This document shows positions 26,361 to 35,533 of a stretch of DNA of 64,000 bases, piece after piece. Below the pieces are notes generated by a model. That model saw nothing but the letters and a program-made list of their open reading frames with translations. It was not told the origin of the DNA and ran no database searches. The stretch covers positions 41,860-105,859 of the forward strand of contig CAJUJU010000004.1 of NCBI GenBank assembly GCA_910586835.1, read 5' to 3'. The translations under genes and the position numbers were made by a program. The first letter of the stretch is position 1. Each line of letters starts with the position of its first letter. This DNA is from an uncultured Acetatifactor sp. GTDB lineage: Bacteria > Bacillota > Clostridia > Lachnospirales > Lachnospiraceae.

Positions 26361-26789
26361 TTACAGGGAGACAAGAACCTTGTCCTTCAACCGGGCGGGA
26401 AGTTCGGATTCATCCATGGAAACACTTAAAATGAAATCTGTTTCAAATTTGCCGCTGAGTTTTTCCAGCTTATCAATTACCGCGAGCAACTCATCCTCGC
26501 TCTTTCCCTCCAGGCACGCGATCCTCAGGAAGCTGTCAAAATACATCTGCTGCAGATCGTGATCCTGGGAGATAATCCCGCATACAAACCCGAGAAATTC
26601 GCCGCTGTTTTCCACCATGAACTGGGAAACGTCAATGAGCCGCACCTTGTTGTTCAGCTCATACATATGTTTTGTGCTCTTATCGAGATATACAATATTG
26701 CCGGAAATCTCCTTAATTTCATTGTTTACTTTGTCCAATAACTGTTTCGTCTTACCCTTGCCCTTATTGCCTACAATCAACTGAACCAT
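26361..26789 (-). CDS. Small P-loop protein of unknown function
   Basis: 142 residues from the ATG at 26789, which has AGGAGGG upstream. A Walker A motif GNKGKGKT opens the protein. No Walker B or other ATPase signature is evident, and 142 residues is short for a complete ATPase. The sequence is conserved-looking and not low in complexity. It is the last gene before the terminator of the mre-min-rodA cluster. Function is not recognised. Confidence 0.75.
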   Translation of the reverse strand: MVQLIVGNKGKGKTKQLLDKVNNEIKEISGNIVYLDKSTKHMYELNNKVRLIDVSQFMVENSGEFLGFVCGIISQDHDLQQMYFDSFLRIACLEGKSEDELLAVIDKLEKLSGKFETDFILSVSMDESELPARLKDKVLVSL

Positions 26790-26867
26790 TGGAATACCCT
26801 CCTGTAGTAATATTATTGTATTACCTGTTACCTTAATTATAAGGGATACAGCCCCAAAAAACAACCT

Positions 26868-27857
26868 CTAATTATTAATCTCATCCAGCAGATCAATCAT
26901 GCCGTTGTACAGCCTGTCCCCGGAAGGGGCCCCCAGGATTACGGAGACATAGGGAGCGCCGTTTACATCTCTGGCACGCAGCATCAGGCAATGCCCTGCC
27001 GCCTTGGTGGTTCCCGTCTTGCCGCCTATCACCGTCACATTTGCGGGAGCGCTGTACTCCCCACGCAGGAACTGGTTTGTGGTGCTTCTGTCGAAGGTTT
27101 TCTCCTTCCCGTCCTTATCATAGTACACCGTCTGATATCCGGTCATCTGAATGATCTCGCCAAAGGCCTCGTATTTCATGGCTTCGTTGAAAATCAGGTA
27201 CAGATCATAAGCCGTGGTACAATGGTTTGCATCCGTCAGGCCATGCGGATTTGCAAAATTTGTGTTGGTTGCCCCCAGACGCTTTGCCTCCTCGTTCATC
27301 ATGGCGATAAAATTTTCCACGGAACCGCCCACATTCTCTGCGATCAGCATGGCTGCGTCGTTGGCAGAATAGACAAGAAGGATCCGAAGCGCCTGATCCA
27401 TGGACATGGTATCCCCGGCCTTCAGCCCGCAGAGCACCGCCCCGGATTCTGTTATGTTAACTGCGCTGGTAGCCGTAAGCCTCTGGTCCAGGCTGCCGTA
27501 CTTTAACGCCACCAACGCCGTCATGACCTTTGTCAGACTGGCAGGATGCAGCACCTCATGCGCATTCTTCGCGTAGATGACTCTGTCGTCCTCCAGAGAA
27601 AACAGAACAGCCGCCAGCATCTCAGACATGTCCGCATCCGTGTCCGCGGTGACATCCCCCGTGACAACGCACAGATCCGACGCAAAGGGCACCGCCGTTC
27701 TTCTGTTCTGGCCGGAAATCACGTTAAAACTGCTGATATCCGAATTTGTGCTGTACGGCATGTCGTAGGCCGTGCCTCCGCATCCGGTCAGAATGCAGCC
27801 TAAGGCCAGAAACAGGCAAACCCCAGTCCGCATTTCTCTTTTATTTATACATTTCAC
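26868..27857 (-). CDS. D-alanyl-D-alanine carboxypeptidase, lipoprotein, PBP5-like
   Basis: 329 residues. The signal peptide ends with a lipobox (Leu-Thr-Gly-Cys, about 23-26). The penicillin-binding motifs are complete: Ser-Leu-Thr-Lys (in HPASLTKVM), Ser-Ala-Asn (in YSANDAAM) and Lys-Thr-Gly (in GGKTGTTK). It trims the terminal D-Ala of peptidoglycan stem peptides. The probable start is GTG 27857 overlapping mgsA; ATG 27833 is the alternative. It lies in the rodA/PBP2 envelope cluster. Confidence 0.93.
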   Translation of the reverse strand: MKCINKREMRTGVCLFLALGCILTGCGGTAYDMPYSTNSDISSFNVISGQNRRTAVPFASDLCVVTGDVTADTDADMSEMLAAVLFSLEDDRVIYAKNAHEVLHPASLTKVMTALVALKYGSLDQRLTATSAVNITESGAVLCGLKAGDTMSMDQALRILLVYSANDAAMLIAENVGGSVENFIAMMNEEAKRLGATNTNFANPHGLTDANHCTTAYDLYLIFNEAMKYEAFGEIIQMTGYQTVYYDKDGKEKTFDRSTTNQFLRGEYSAPANVTVIGGKTGTTKAAGHCLMLRARDVNGAPYVSVILGAPSGDRLYNGMIDLLDEINN

Positions 27858-28236
27858 GCCACTCTAAATCTCCTCTGTCAAGGGACTTGATCAACAGTTC
27901 CGCGCTGGCAAGGTTGGTCGCCAGCGGTATATTGTGCATGTCGCACAGCCTCACCACGTTGTTGACATCCGGCTCATGAAGCTTTGGCGTCAGCGGATCC
28001 CTGAGAAAAATGACCAGATCCATCTGATTATGCTCTATCTGTGCGCCGATCTGCTGTTCTCCTCCCAGATGTCCGGCAAGAAATTTGTGGATGCTCAGAT
28101 TGGTAACCTCCTCGATCAGACGCCCGGTGGTGCCTGTGGCATACAGATCGTTTTTGCTCAGAATCCCCCTGTAGGCGATGCAGAAATTCTGCATCAACTT
28201 CTTTTTTGAATCATGTGCAATCAATGCAATGTTCAT
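27841..28236 (-). CDS. mgsA: Methylglyoxal synthase
   Basis: 131 residues, family length. Motifs include IALIAHDSKK (catalytic region), the phosphate-binding TGTTGR, GGEQQIG and the Asp of VIFLRDPL. It turns dihydroxyacetone phosphate into methylglyoxal, a bypass of lower glycolysis when phosphate is scarce. It lies 16 bases after rodA and overlaps the carboxypeptidase start, so it is translated with wall genes, which is noteworthy though known in Clostridia. Confidence 0.96.
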   Translation of the reverse strand: MNIALIAHDSKKKLMQNFCIAYRGILSKNDLYATGTTGRLIEEVTNLSIHKFLAGHLGGEQQIGAQIEHNQMDLVIFLRDPLTPKLHEPDVNNVVRLCDMHNIPLATNLASAELLIKSLDRGDLEWREMYK

Positions 28237-28252
28237 AAACTATACCCTCTCT

Positions 28253-29362
28253 CTACTTTGTTTTTTTCGCCTGCAGCCTCACATTCAAAACGAATCCCAT
28301 CCCCATAAAGAGACTCATCAGTGAGGTCAGTCCATAACTGACAAACGGAAGCGGCAGTCCCGTATTCGGCAGAATAAACGTGGCCACCCCGAGGTTGATA
28401 AAGCCCTGGAAAGCCACAAGCCCCCCCATTCCGGCCGCAATCACCGTCCCCGCAAGATCCTTTGCGCGCCTTGCCACGGAGATACACTCCAGGGAGATGC
28501 CAAACAGGAGAACGATAACCGCCATGCTTCCCTTAAACCCAAATTCTTCACCTATGACAGCAAAAATAAAATCCGTCTCCGCCTCGGAAATAAAATTTCC
28601 GTTTTTTACGGAGGTGATCTCATTATTTTTATATCCCTTGCCCTCCAGCTGCCCGGAAGCAATGGCCGTCACGGAGTTGAGCTGCTGATAGGCCGTGGTA
28701 TCCGCATATTCCTCCGGATTGATAAAACCCAGTATACGATCCACCTGAAATCCCCGCAATATCTTGCTGTCCGGCTGAAGCGCCAGCGAGATCAGAAGCG
28801 CCACCGCCGGAATCGCCACCACCAGCACACCGACCACAACCTTCCAACTGATCCCCCCCGCAAACATAATCACGCAGAAAAGCACGATGACCACGATACT
28901 TGTGGAGAGATCCGGCTGCTTGTAGATCAGATACCAGGGAACGGCGACCAGCGCCACACAGCTTCCCACGATCCGGACAGTGTTCAATTTCTCCTTATAT
29001 TTCATAATATACTGTGCAAAGAATAAAATCAACAATATTTTCGCAGTTTCCGAGGGCTGAAAACGAAGCCCCCCCAGTTCCAGCCAGCGCTGCGCTCCGC
29101 CGCCGTCAGAACCCAGGTATTTCACTGCCAGCAGCAGCGCAAGATTTACAACATACATAATCCAGTTGAGACGGATGATCCACGAATAATTAAAAAAAGA
29201 AATAATAATCATCAGGGCCGCGCCCACCACCGCTCCGGCCAGCTGCCTGTTCCGGAGCGAAGGTTCCGCGCTTCCAATCACCATGATGCCGATTCCCGCC
29301 AGGGCAATCGTCATAAAAACCAATTTAAAATCAAAATCCCGTATCCTGAATCTACTGAACAT
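28253..29362 (-). CDS. rodA: RodA/FtsW family peptidoglycan glycosyltransferase
   Basis: 369 residues with about ten membrane helices. SEDS-family signatures are present: the WLELGGLRFQPSE motif (about 90), the Lys-Gln-Pro-Asp-Leu segment (KQPDLSTS, including the Asp used in catalysis), and the C-terminal GLPLPFVSYG motif. RodA polymerises glycan strands during elongation with PBP2. Placement beside minE and in the mre cluster supports RodA over FtsW. Confidence 0.94.
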   Translation of the reverse strand: MFSRFRIRDFDFKLVFMTIALAGIGIMVIGSAEPSLRNRQLAGAVVGAALMIIISFFNYSWIIRLNWIMYVVNLALLLAVKYLGSDGGGAQRWLELGGLRFQPSETAKILLILFFAQYIMKYKEKLNTVRIVGSCVALVAVPWYLIYKQPDLSTSIVVIVLFCVIMFAGGISWKVVVGVLVVAIPAVALLISLALQPDSKILRGFQVDRILGFINPEEYADTTAYQQLNSVTAIASGQLEGKGYKNNEITSVKNGNFISEAETDFIFAVIGEEFGFKGSMAVIVLLFGISLECISVARRAKDLAGTVIAAGMGGLVAFQGFINLGVATFILPNTGLPLPFVSYGLTSLMSLFMGMGFVLNVRLQAKKTK

Positions 29363-29373
29363 TTAGTATACCT

Positions 29374-29667
29374 TTACATTTTCAAAGCTTCCTGGTTTTT
29401 TAATTCCGGCATGGTCACATCCACAATGGGAATGTTGGCGCAGAGGCTCGGCTTAACCGAGCGCCCGATCTTGCTTCCCTTTGTATTTATCTGTATTTCC
29501 ATATTCTCGGAATCTATCTTCATGTACTTGGATATCACCTTTGCAATATCCAGCTTGATCAGCTCCATCATCTCCGGCGAACAGTTGACTCTGTCGGAGA
29601 TCAGCAGGATCTTCAGTCTGTCCTTGGCGACCTGGCAGGAGCTTTTTCTGTGAAAGAAATATCTCAT
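29374..29667 (-). CDS. minE: Cell division topological specificity factor MinE
   Basis: 97 residues. The N-terminal amphipathic segment (RYFFHRKSS) is followed by the MinD-binding helix with VAKDRLKILLISDR. The dimerisation domain contains IAKVISKYMKID. MinE drives release of MinD from the membrane and shapes where the Z ring forms. It follows minD by 11 bases and precedes rodA by 11. Confidence 0.95.
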   Translation of the reverse strand: MRYFFHRKSSCQVAKDRLKILLISDRVNCSPEMMELIKLDIAKVISKYMKIDSENMEIQINTKGSKIGRSVKPSLCANIPIVDVTMPELKNQEALKM

Positions 29668-29678
29668 TTTCCGCCTCC

Positions 29679-30500
29679 CTACATCTTATGAAAAATGCCA
29701 GTCACTCTTGTCCAGAAGGAGATCCCCTTCTCAAAGTTTAGGAAGGGAACTTCCCTGCCCTCAACGCGCTGTACCACATTGGCATATGCCTGCCCTGCAG
29801 GCGAGTCGCTGCCTACCAGGGGCTCGCCCTGATTTGTGGCAATCACCACGTTTTCGTCATCCGGGATAATGCCGATCAGCGGAATGGCAAGAATATCCAC
29901 CACATCCTGAGCCGACATCATGTCCCCACGCCGCACCATATCCATCCGGAGACGGTTGATGATCAAATCCATCTGTTTGAAGCCGTTTGCCTCCAGAAGG
30001 CCGATGATCCGATCTGCATCCCGTATCGCAGATACCTCCGGCGTCGTCACCACAAGCGCTCTGTTCGCTCCTGCGATAGCGTTCTGAAAACCCTGTTCGA
30101 TTCCTGCGGGACAGTCCAGAATGATGTAGTCAAACTGTTCCTTCAGATGATCTATCACCTTGATCATCTGTCCCGGCGTCACCGCGGATTTATCTCTCGT
30201 CTGGGCGGAGGGCATGAGATAAAGCCCCGGATGCCGCTTGTCCCTGATCAGCGCCTGCTTTATCCGGCAGCTGCCCTCTATGACATCCACCAGATTGTAG
30301 ACGATGCGGTTTTCCAGCCCCATCACAACATCCAGATTTCTGAGCCCGATATCGGTGTCGATGAGACACACCTTTTTACCAAGCTTTGCAAGACCTGTGC
30401 CTACGTTTGCAGATGTGGTGGTCTTACCCACACCGCCTTTACCTGAAGTGACGACAATGACTTCGGAGCCTTTGCGCTCCTGGGAAAACTGATTTTCCAT
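29679..30500 (-). CDS. minD: Septum site-determining ATPase MinD
   Basis: 273 residues. The deviant Walker A motif SGKGGVGKTT (about 19-28), switch regions (DTDIGLRNLD and DCPAGIE) and a C-terminal amphipathic membrane-targeting helix (about 255-273) are visible. It recruits MinC to the membrane and pairs with MinE. A full MinCDE set is encoded, so this organism probably uses the oscillating-type Min system rather than MinJ/DivIVA only. Confidence 0.97.
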   Translation of the reverse strand: MENQFSQERKGSEVIVVTSGKGGVGKTTTSANVGTGLAKLGKKVCLIDTDIGLRNLDVVMGLENRIVYNLVDVIEGSCRIKQALIRDKRHPGLYLMPSAQTRDKSAVTPGQMIKVIDHLKEQFDYIILDCPAGIEQGFQNAIAGANRALVVTTPEVSAIRDADRIIGLLEANGFKQMDLIINRLRMDMVRRGDMMSAQDVVDILAIPLIGIIPDDENVVIATNQGEPLVGSDSPAGQAYANVVQRVEGREVPFLNFEKGISFWTRVTGIFHKM

Positions 30501-30561
30501 ACTCTGTACCTCCGGAAATTTTTTGTCGTCCCGCCAAGCAATCCTCTTTTTCCGAGAAACG

Positions 30562-31239
30562 TCAGAATTCGCTCAGCAAATCTTTGGTAAGCATGTCAAA
30601 CGTTATCTTCCCGTTCTTCACATATGCAATTTTCGGCTGTACCTTGGGGCGAATGCCCCACTTTGACTGCTTCGCAGTCGGTTTGTATTTGAAATCGCCG
30701 ATTTTAATTCTTTCCGGCTCCATTTCAAGCGCTGCAATAAAGGCGTCCGGCTGTCCGCTGCCTCCGGCGTAAGCCTCCCCGTAAAGTCCGCCCAGAATAA
30801 TGATATTTTTTGCACTGATCACGGCGCTGCCCGGATAGACGTCCCCCAGAATGATGATACTGTTTTCCGTCTCCAGAACCTCCTTGTTCTTCAGGCTGCC
30901 CTTAAAGAACTGCCCGTCGTCCCCGCCGGAAAGCTTTTTTTCCATATGGGTGAGCGCCTTGATGTAATTTTTGTTGGTTGCGTCATCCTTCCCCACCAGA
31001 CAGATCAGGTTCAGGTCGCTGTTTTTTCTGACGGCATCCACGATCCGGATCTCCTCCGGGCCGGAAACCTGTCTCCCCTCGATGGAAAGCGCCATGGATG
31101 CCCTCCCGAAGAAGCTCCGGGCCTCCGAAAACTTGTAGGCCACCTCCTCCAGAAGCTGTTCAAACGGAACGTCGGCATCCAGATGCAGGGCGATTCCGTT
31201 GGGAAAACTCTTAATCAATACACAATCCTTCATATCCAT
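30562..31239 (-). CDS. minC: Septum site-determining protein MinC
   Basis: 225 residues. A less conserved N-terminal domain (about 1-100) precedes the right-handed beta-helix C-terminal domain (about 115-205). That domain has the Val-Tyr-Pro-Gly-Ser-Ala-Val and Leu-Gly-Gly-Leu-x-Gly-x-Ala-Tyr-Ala-Gly segments used to bind MinD. It blocks FtsZ assembly away from mid-cell. It lies between the PBP2 gene and minD. Confidence 0.93.
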   Translation of the reverse strand: MDMKDCVLIKSFPNGIALHLDADVPFEQLLEEVAYKFSEARSFFGRASMALSIEGRQVSGPEEIRIVDAVRKNSDLNLICLVGKDDATNKNYIKALTHMEKKLSGGDDGQFFKGSLKNKEVLETENSIIILGDVYPGSAVISAKNIIILGGLYGEAYAGGSGQPDAFIAALEMEPERIKIGDFKYKPTAKQSKWGIRPKVQPKIAYVKNGKITFDMLTKDLLSEF

Positions 31240-31245
31240 GCTCCC

Positions 31246-34137
31246 TTACATTTCGTTGGAAATGCCGCCTCCCACATCGTCTGCCACACCTGTGATCAGC
31301 TCGTCCTCCTCCGCAAGTCCATAATAATACTTGATGATATTCCTGGTAGCCTTAGCGGCATAATCCGAAGAATATCCGAAGGGGATCCTTGTGGTAATAG
31401 CGATCTCCGGCGACTCATAGGGTGCGTAGCAGACAAACAGCGCATGGCTGGGCCTCGAGGAGGTCTGCTCCGCAGTTCCTGTCTTTCCGGCCACATTCAC
31501 GGCCAGATCGTTAAAGTAGGTCTTTTTCTCAACCACCTGCCTCATGCCCAGGTGTATAGCCTCCCAGTATTCCTCCGGCAGCACAATCTCATTCCGCACA
31601 TCCGGCTCAATTTCCCGGACTATATTTCCCTGGGAATCCATTATCCTGTCAAGAAGGGTCAGGTTGTAGCAGGTTCCCCCGTTGGCCACCGTGGAAATAT
31701 ACCTTGTCAGTCCCACGGCGGTGTAGCTGCTGTTGGACTGACCGATAGATGCACGAACCGGATCCATGTTGGCCGCCTCTGGAGAGGCCTCCGAGATCTC
31801 CACGCCGGACTTTTCCGTCAGCCCGTAGAGATCCGCATATTCGTAAAGCGTATTCAGTCCGGCCGCCTCATTGTATGCCCCGTCTCTGGTGGAAAGCTTG
31901 TAGCCTACATCAAAGAAATAATAGTTGCAGGAATCCCTGATGGCAGTGGTCACATTCTCGTTGCCGTGGCCGCTTCTTCTCCAGCACCTGGGGGAGGGCG
32001 TGATCTCCGTAAAAGTACCGACACAGTTGATCCTGCTCTTCAGCGTGATAACCCCCTCCATCAGTCCTGCAGTGGAGGATATCATCTTGAAGGTGGAACC
32101 GGGAGCCGCCTTGTACTGCGTGGCAAAATTATACTGGGGATTGGATTTATCGCTGTTCAGCTTTGCGTAATACTCCGCGTCAATGGAATTTGCCATCTTA
32201 TTGTTGTCATACCCGGGATAGGAAACCAAAGCCAACACCTCCCCCGTGTTGACATCCGAAATCACACAGGAGGCATTGCAGGGATCCAGCGCAAGCTGTG
32301 CCGGCGTCACGTCGATGCTGTTGATCCTGTTTAACATAAACTGATAGGCGGAAAGTTTCCCTGCGTACAGCGCCGTCTCGTCCTCTATGGGAATTTCGAT
32401 CACCTTCTGTTCGCACAGAAGCATACAGACCTGTCTCCCGTTTATCACGTCCGACAGCAGCATGTACTTGAAAAACCGCTTCTGCAGCTCCGTGTTTTTG
32501 TCGATCATGACAATGATGTAATCCAGTATCTTATTGTAAATCTCTTCGGAATCCGAGTATTTTTCATCCAGATCCAGCTCGCTCACATTGATCCAGTTCC
32601 GGGCGATACAATACTTCAGATACTCGTTCAGACTGATGACCTCCTCCGTGGCCCAGGCAATCTGTGTGGCGTCGCTGGAGTCCACGGACTCCGTTATAAT
32701 GACGCCGTTTCTGTTCAGCAGCGTCACGATATTGCTCTGATATACCTGATATTCCTTGGAGAGCTTGTTGTAGGGCGTCATTCCCTCCGTCAACTCCTGG
32801 ATCAGCTTCTCATAAACCCTTTCCCGGTATGCCAGATAAGCCTGATATACCTCCTGCTCCACCTCTCCCGCATCCTCGGAAGCCATGTGCTTCAGGTCAA
32901 TGACGGCATTGTTGAACAATGCAAAATACACGTCGTAAATGGGAATCTTGATATCCGAGCTCTCGGCGTTGGGCGCAGGTTTATACTCCTTCGCGTTGAT
33001 GATTTTGTCCGAAACCAGGCCCGCCAGCGACTGCTCCAGAATATTGTAGACCGCCTCGGTGAGCTCCATGTCTATAGTGAGATAAACATCCTGCCCCGCC
33101 TGGGCCTCCTGCCGCTCGATGATGGAGATCACCCGGCCCGTGTTATCCACGATCACCTTCTCATAGCCCTTGATGCCCTGAAGCGTGGTCTCCATGCTGG
33201 ACTCGATACCGCTCTTTCCCACCACATCATTGATGTTGTAGACCTCTTCTCCCCTGCCCTGGGCGGCAAGCTCCTCATTGAGCTGCGTAAGCTCCTCCGA
33301 GGAAATTTTCCCGGTATATCCCAACACATGGGCAAAGTACTTGCTGTCAACGTACTTGCGGATCGTGTCCTCCACAATGGTCACTCCCGGCAGTTCCTCC
33401 GAATTTTCCATGATGACAGCCACCGTCTTTTCACTGATGTCCGTAGCCACCGTGGTTCCGATATATTTCCGGAAGGAGGTGAGGTTCATGGCATAGCGCA
33501 CCGTCACAAGCTTCAGCCAGTCCTCCTTTGTGTAGCCCTTTCCGGGGATAAATTCGCTTTTGCTGTCCTCGGGATCCTCCCTCTCTCCGATGGCAAAGGC
33601 CGCGGAGGAATTCCGGCTGAGAAATTCCATCACATCCTGTGCCGTGGCAATCCTCATCTGATCCTCCAACTCCCCGATGGTTCTCTTCCCGTATACATCC
33701 GCCAGAAACCGCAGGAGGCTTGTCCCTTCCACGGTATAGGCGAACTCGCCGTCCTCGTCCAGCACAATCTTGAAATCGGTGATCACCCGATCCCCGTTTT
33801 TCTCGATCATCCGGATCAGCTTCATAATCGTCTCGTTCAGGTTGGCGTTCTTCTTTTTGCCGGACTCAAAAACGTCCTCGATTTTCACGGAATAGGCCAG
33901 CTCGTTGTACGCCAGTATGTTGCCGTTCCGGTCAAAGATATTTCCTCTGGTGCTGGTAATGTCCCTGGTCTTCTCGATCTGAAGCACGAAATCCTCCAGA
34001 TACTCTTCTCCGTGGACAATCTGCAGGTCAAAACAACGATAGGCAAGAATTCCTCCCAGCAAAAGAAAGACCACCGTAAACACAGTCAGCCTGCTGGTAA
34101 AAAATCCTTTCAGTTTATCCTTTAATTCATCAAACAA
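31246..34137 (-). CDS. mrdA: Penicillin-binding protein 2 (elongation transpeptidase)
   Basis: 963 residues, larger than the 600-700 of typical PBP2. One N-terminal helix (about 18-36) and a dimerisation domain precede the transpeptidase domain. The catalytic motifs are Ser-Thr-Phe-Lys (in APGSTFKMIS), Ser-Cys-Asn (in RDSCNYYF) and Lys-Thr-Gly (in AGKTGTAEQ). An extra segment of roughly 200 residues (about 380-610) lies between the dimerisation and catalytic parts. It cross-links new wall with RodA. It overlaps mreD by 8 bases. Confidence 0.95.
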   Translation of the reverse strand: MFDELKDKLKGFFTSRLTVFTVVFLLLGGILAYRCFDLQIVHGEEYLEDFVLQIEKTRDITSTRGNIFDRNGNILAYNELAYSVKIEDVFESGKKKNANLNETIMKLIRMIEKNGDRVITDFKIVLDEDGEFAYTVEGTSLLRFLADVYGKRTIGELEDQMRIATAQDVMEFLSRNSSAAFAIGEREDPEDSKSEFIPGKGYTKEDWLKLVTVRYAMNLTSFRKYIGTTVATDISEKTVAVIMENSEELPGVTIVEDTIRKYVDSKYFAHVLGYTGKISSEELTQLNEELAAQGRGEEVYNINDVVGKSGIESSMETTLQGIKGYEKVIVDNTGRVISIIERQEAQAGQDVYLTIDMELTEAVYNILEQSLAGLVSDKIINAKEYKPAPNAESSDIKIPIYDVYFALFNNAVIDLKHMASEDAGEVEQEVYQAYLAYRERVYEKLIQELTEGMTPYNKLSKEYQVYQSNIVTLLNRNGVIITESVDSSDATQIAWATEEVISLNEYLKYCIARNWINVSELDLDEKYSDSEEIYNKILDYIIVMIDKNTELQKRFFKYMLLSDVINGRQVCMLLCEQKVIEIPIEDETALYAGKLSAYQFMLNRINSIDVTPAQLALDPCNASCVISDVNTGEVLALVSYPGYDNNKMANSIDAEYYAKLNSDKSNPQYNFATQYKAAPGSTFKMISSTAGLMEGVITLKSRINCVGTFTEITPSPRCWRRSGHGNENVTTAIRDSCNYYFFDVGYKLSTRDGAYNEAAGLNTLYEYADLYGLTEKSGVEISEASPEAANMDPVRASIGQSNSSYTAVGLTRYISTVANGGTCYNLTLLDRIMDSQGNIVREIEPDVRNEIVLPEEYWEAIHLGMRQVVEKKTYFNDLAVNVAGKTGTAEQTSSRPSHALFVCYAPYESPEIAITTRIPFGYSSDYAAKATRNIIKYYYGLAEEDELITGVADDVGGGISNEM

Positions 34138-34648
34138 ATTTCTGTGCTCTCCTTTTTTCCCTGTCCTCCAGCTTCCCGTTTACCTTCAGTATAAGGGGGT
34201 AAAGAAACATGGTTGCCACAATGGTGTACAACACCTCCGGCAGAATCACATGTGAAAAGTAATACCCGAACTGAAATCTGCTCCGAAGCATGAATTGAAG
34301 TATATAGCAAATCACGCCGTAGGACAGGTCGCTGGTGATAATAAGCGCAATGGGCAGCTTGATATCCTCCGGGTAAAATATTCTGCTGAATTTTCCGTTT
34401 AAAAAGCCTATGTACATCAAAAGCAGCGCATAAAACCCGAGAAATCCCCCGAAAAAAATATCGCTCAGCAATCCGCAGAAAAAACCGATTATCAGTCCTT
34501 CCTTCTCCCCCCGCATGAATCCGAAGGAGGATGTCAGCACGATCATCAGATTCGGGATAATGTTTGCAAAGGCAAGCTTTGGAAACACGCTGCACTGCAG
34601 AATAAAGCCTCCCAACACAAATAAGGTCACAACAAATTTTCTGAGCAT
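34130..34648 (-). CDS. mreD: Rod shape-determining membrane protein MreD
   Basis: 172 residues with five or six membrane helices and the family pattern of a Gly-Phe-Met-Arg-Gly turn (FGFMRGEKEG) and FCGLLSDIFFGG in the middle. MreD joins MreC and PBP2/RodA in the elongation complex. It lies 15 bases after mreC and overlaps the PBP2 gene. Confidence 0.93.
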   Translation of the reverse strand: MLRKFVVTLFVLGGFILQCSVFPKLAFANIIPNLMIVLTSSFGFMRGEKEGLIIGFFCGLLSDIFFGGFLGFYALLLMYIGFLNGKFSRIFYPEDIKLPIALIITSDLSYGVICYILQFMLRSRFQFGYYFSHVILPEVLYTIVATMFLYPLILKVNGKLEDREKRRAQKFV

Positions 34649-34663
34649 ACGTCCTCCCGTTCC

Positions 34664-35533
34664 CTATTCTTCCACGGTCTGCTTTCTGTCCGTGATGACC
34701 AGCACCTCCTCAAGATGCTCAAAGTCTACCGCCGGCGTGATCAGTCCGGACTTGGTCAGATTGTTGGAATCCTTATTGATGGCGCTGATATATCCGATCA
34801 GGATATTGGGAAGGAACTTGTCGCTGATATTGGAGGTGACTACCTTGTCTCCCTCCGCCACAAGGTTCTGGCTGTCAACCAGCTGGCTGAAGGTAATACA
34901 GTTTTCGGACATCAGGCGCAGATCTCCCGTCACCATCAGATTGTCCTCCGTAGACAGCGTCATACCGCTGACATTGTTGTTGTCGGAAATGATGGAAGTG
35001 ACCCTGGCCCAATTGGGTCCCACGGAGGTGATCCTTCCCACCAGGCCTCCTCCGGCTATGACATTCATATCCACCGCAAAACCGGAATCGCTTCCCTTGT
35101 CAATGATAAAGGTGGAGTACCAGTTTCCGGAATCCCTGCTGATAATGCGGGCTCCCACCTTGTTATATTCGCCGTACTGCTCGCTCAAATCCATCAGCGC
35201 ACGAAGATTGTTCAGCTCATATTTGTCCTGTTGGAGCAGTGTATTTTCCTCCGTCAGCCTGGCGATTTCCTCCTTCAGCCTTGCGTTCTCATCCAGCAGG
35301 GTACGGATCTGCACCAGCTCCTCGGAACGGCTGGAAAGCCAGCCACCCACCTTTGCGATCCCCTGCTGAAAGGGCACCACCACATACCCCACCACCGTGT
35401 TTAACGGACGGTTGAAGACATCGGTGCCAAAGGTGATCAACATCAGCAGCGTACAGAGAATCGTTAAAATTAAGAGGAGATATTTACTCGGTAAAGTAAA
35501 CTTCTCCCCTTTTCTTTTTATAACTGGGCTCAT
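34664..35533 (-). CDS. mreC: Rod shape-determining protein MreC
   Basis: 289 residues. An N-terminal helix (about 17-37), a coiled coil (about 70-115, Glu/Leu-rich with ENARLKEEIARL) and a beta-rich extracellular domain with GLVGRITSVGPNWARV. It scaffolds PBP2 and links MreB filaments to wall synthesis. The start overlaps the mreB stop (ATGA), indicating coupled translation. Confidence 0.95.
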   Translation of the reverse strand: MSPVIKRKGEKFTLPSKYLLLILTILCTLLMLITFGTDVFNRPLNTVVGYVVVPFQQGIAKVGGWLSSRSEELVQIRTLLDENARLKEEIARLTEENTLLQQDKYELNNLRALMDLSEQYGEYNKVGARIISRDSGNWYSTFIIDKGSDSGFAVDMNVIAGGGLVGRITSVGPNWARVTSIISDNNNVSGMTLSTEDNLMVTGDLRLMSENCITFSQLVDSQNLVAEGDKVVTSNISDKFLPNILIGYISAINKDSNNLTKSGLITPAVDFEHLEEVLVITDRKQTVEE

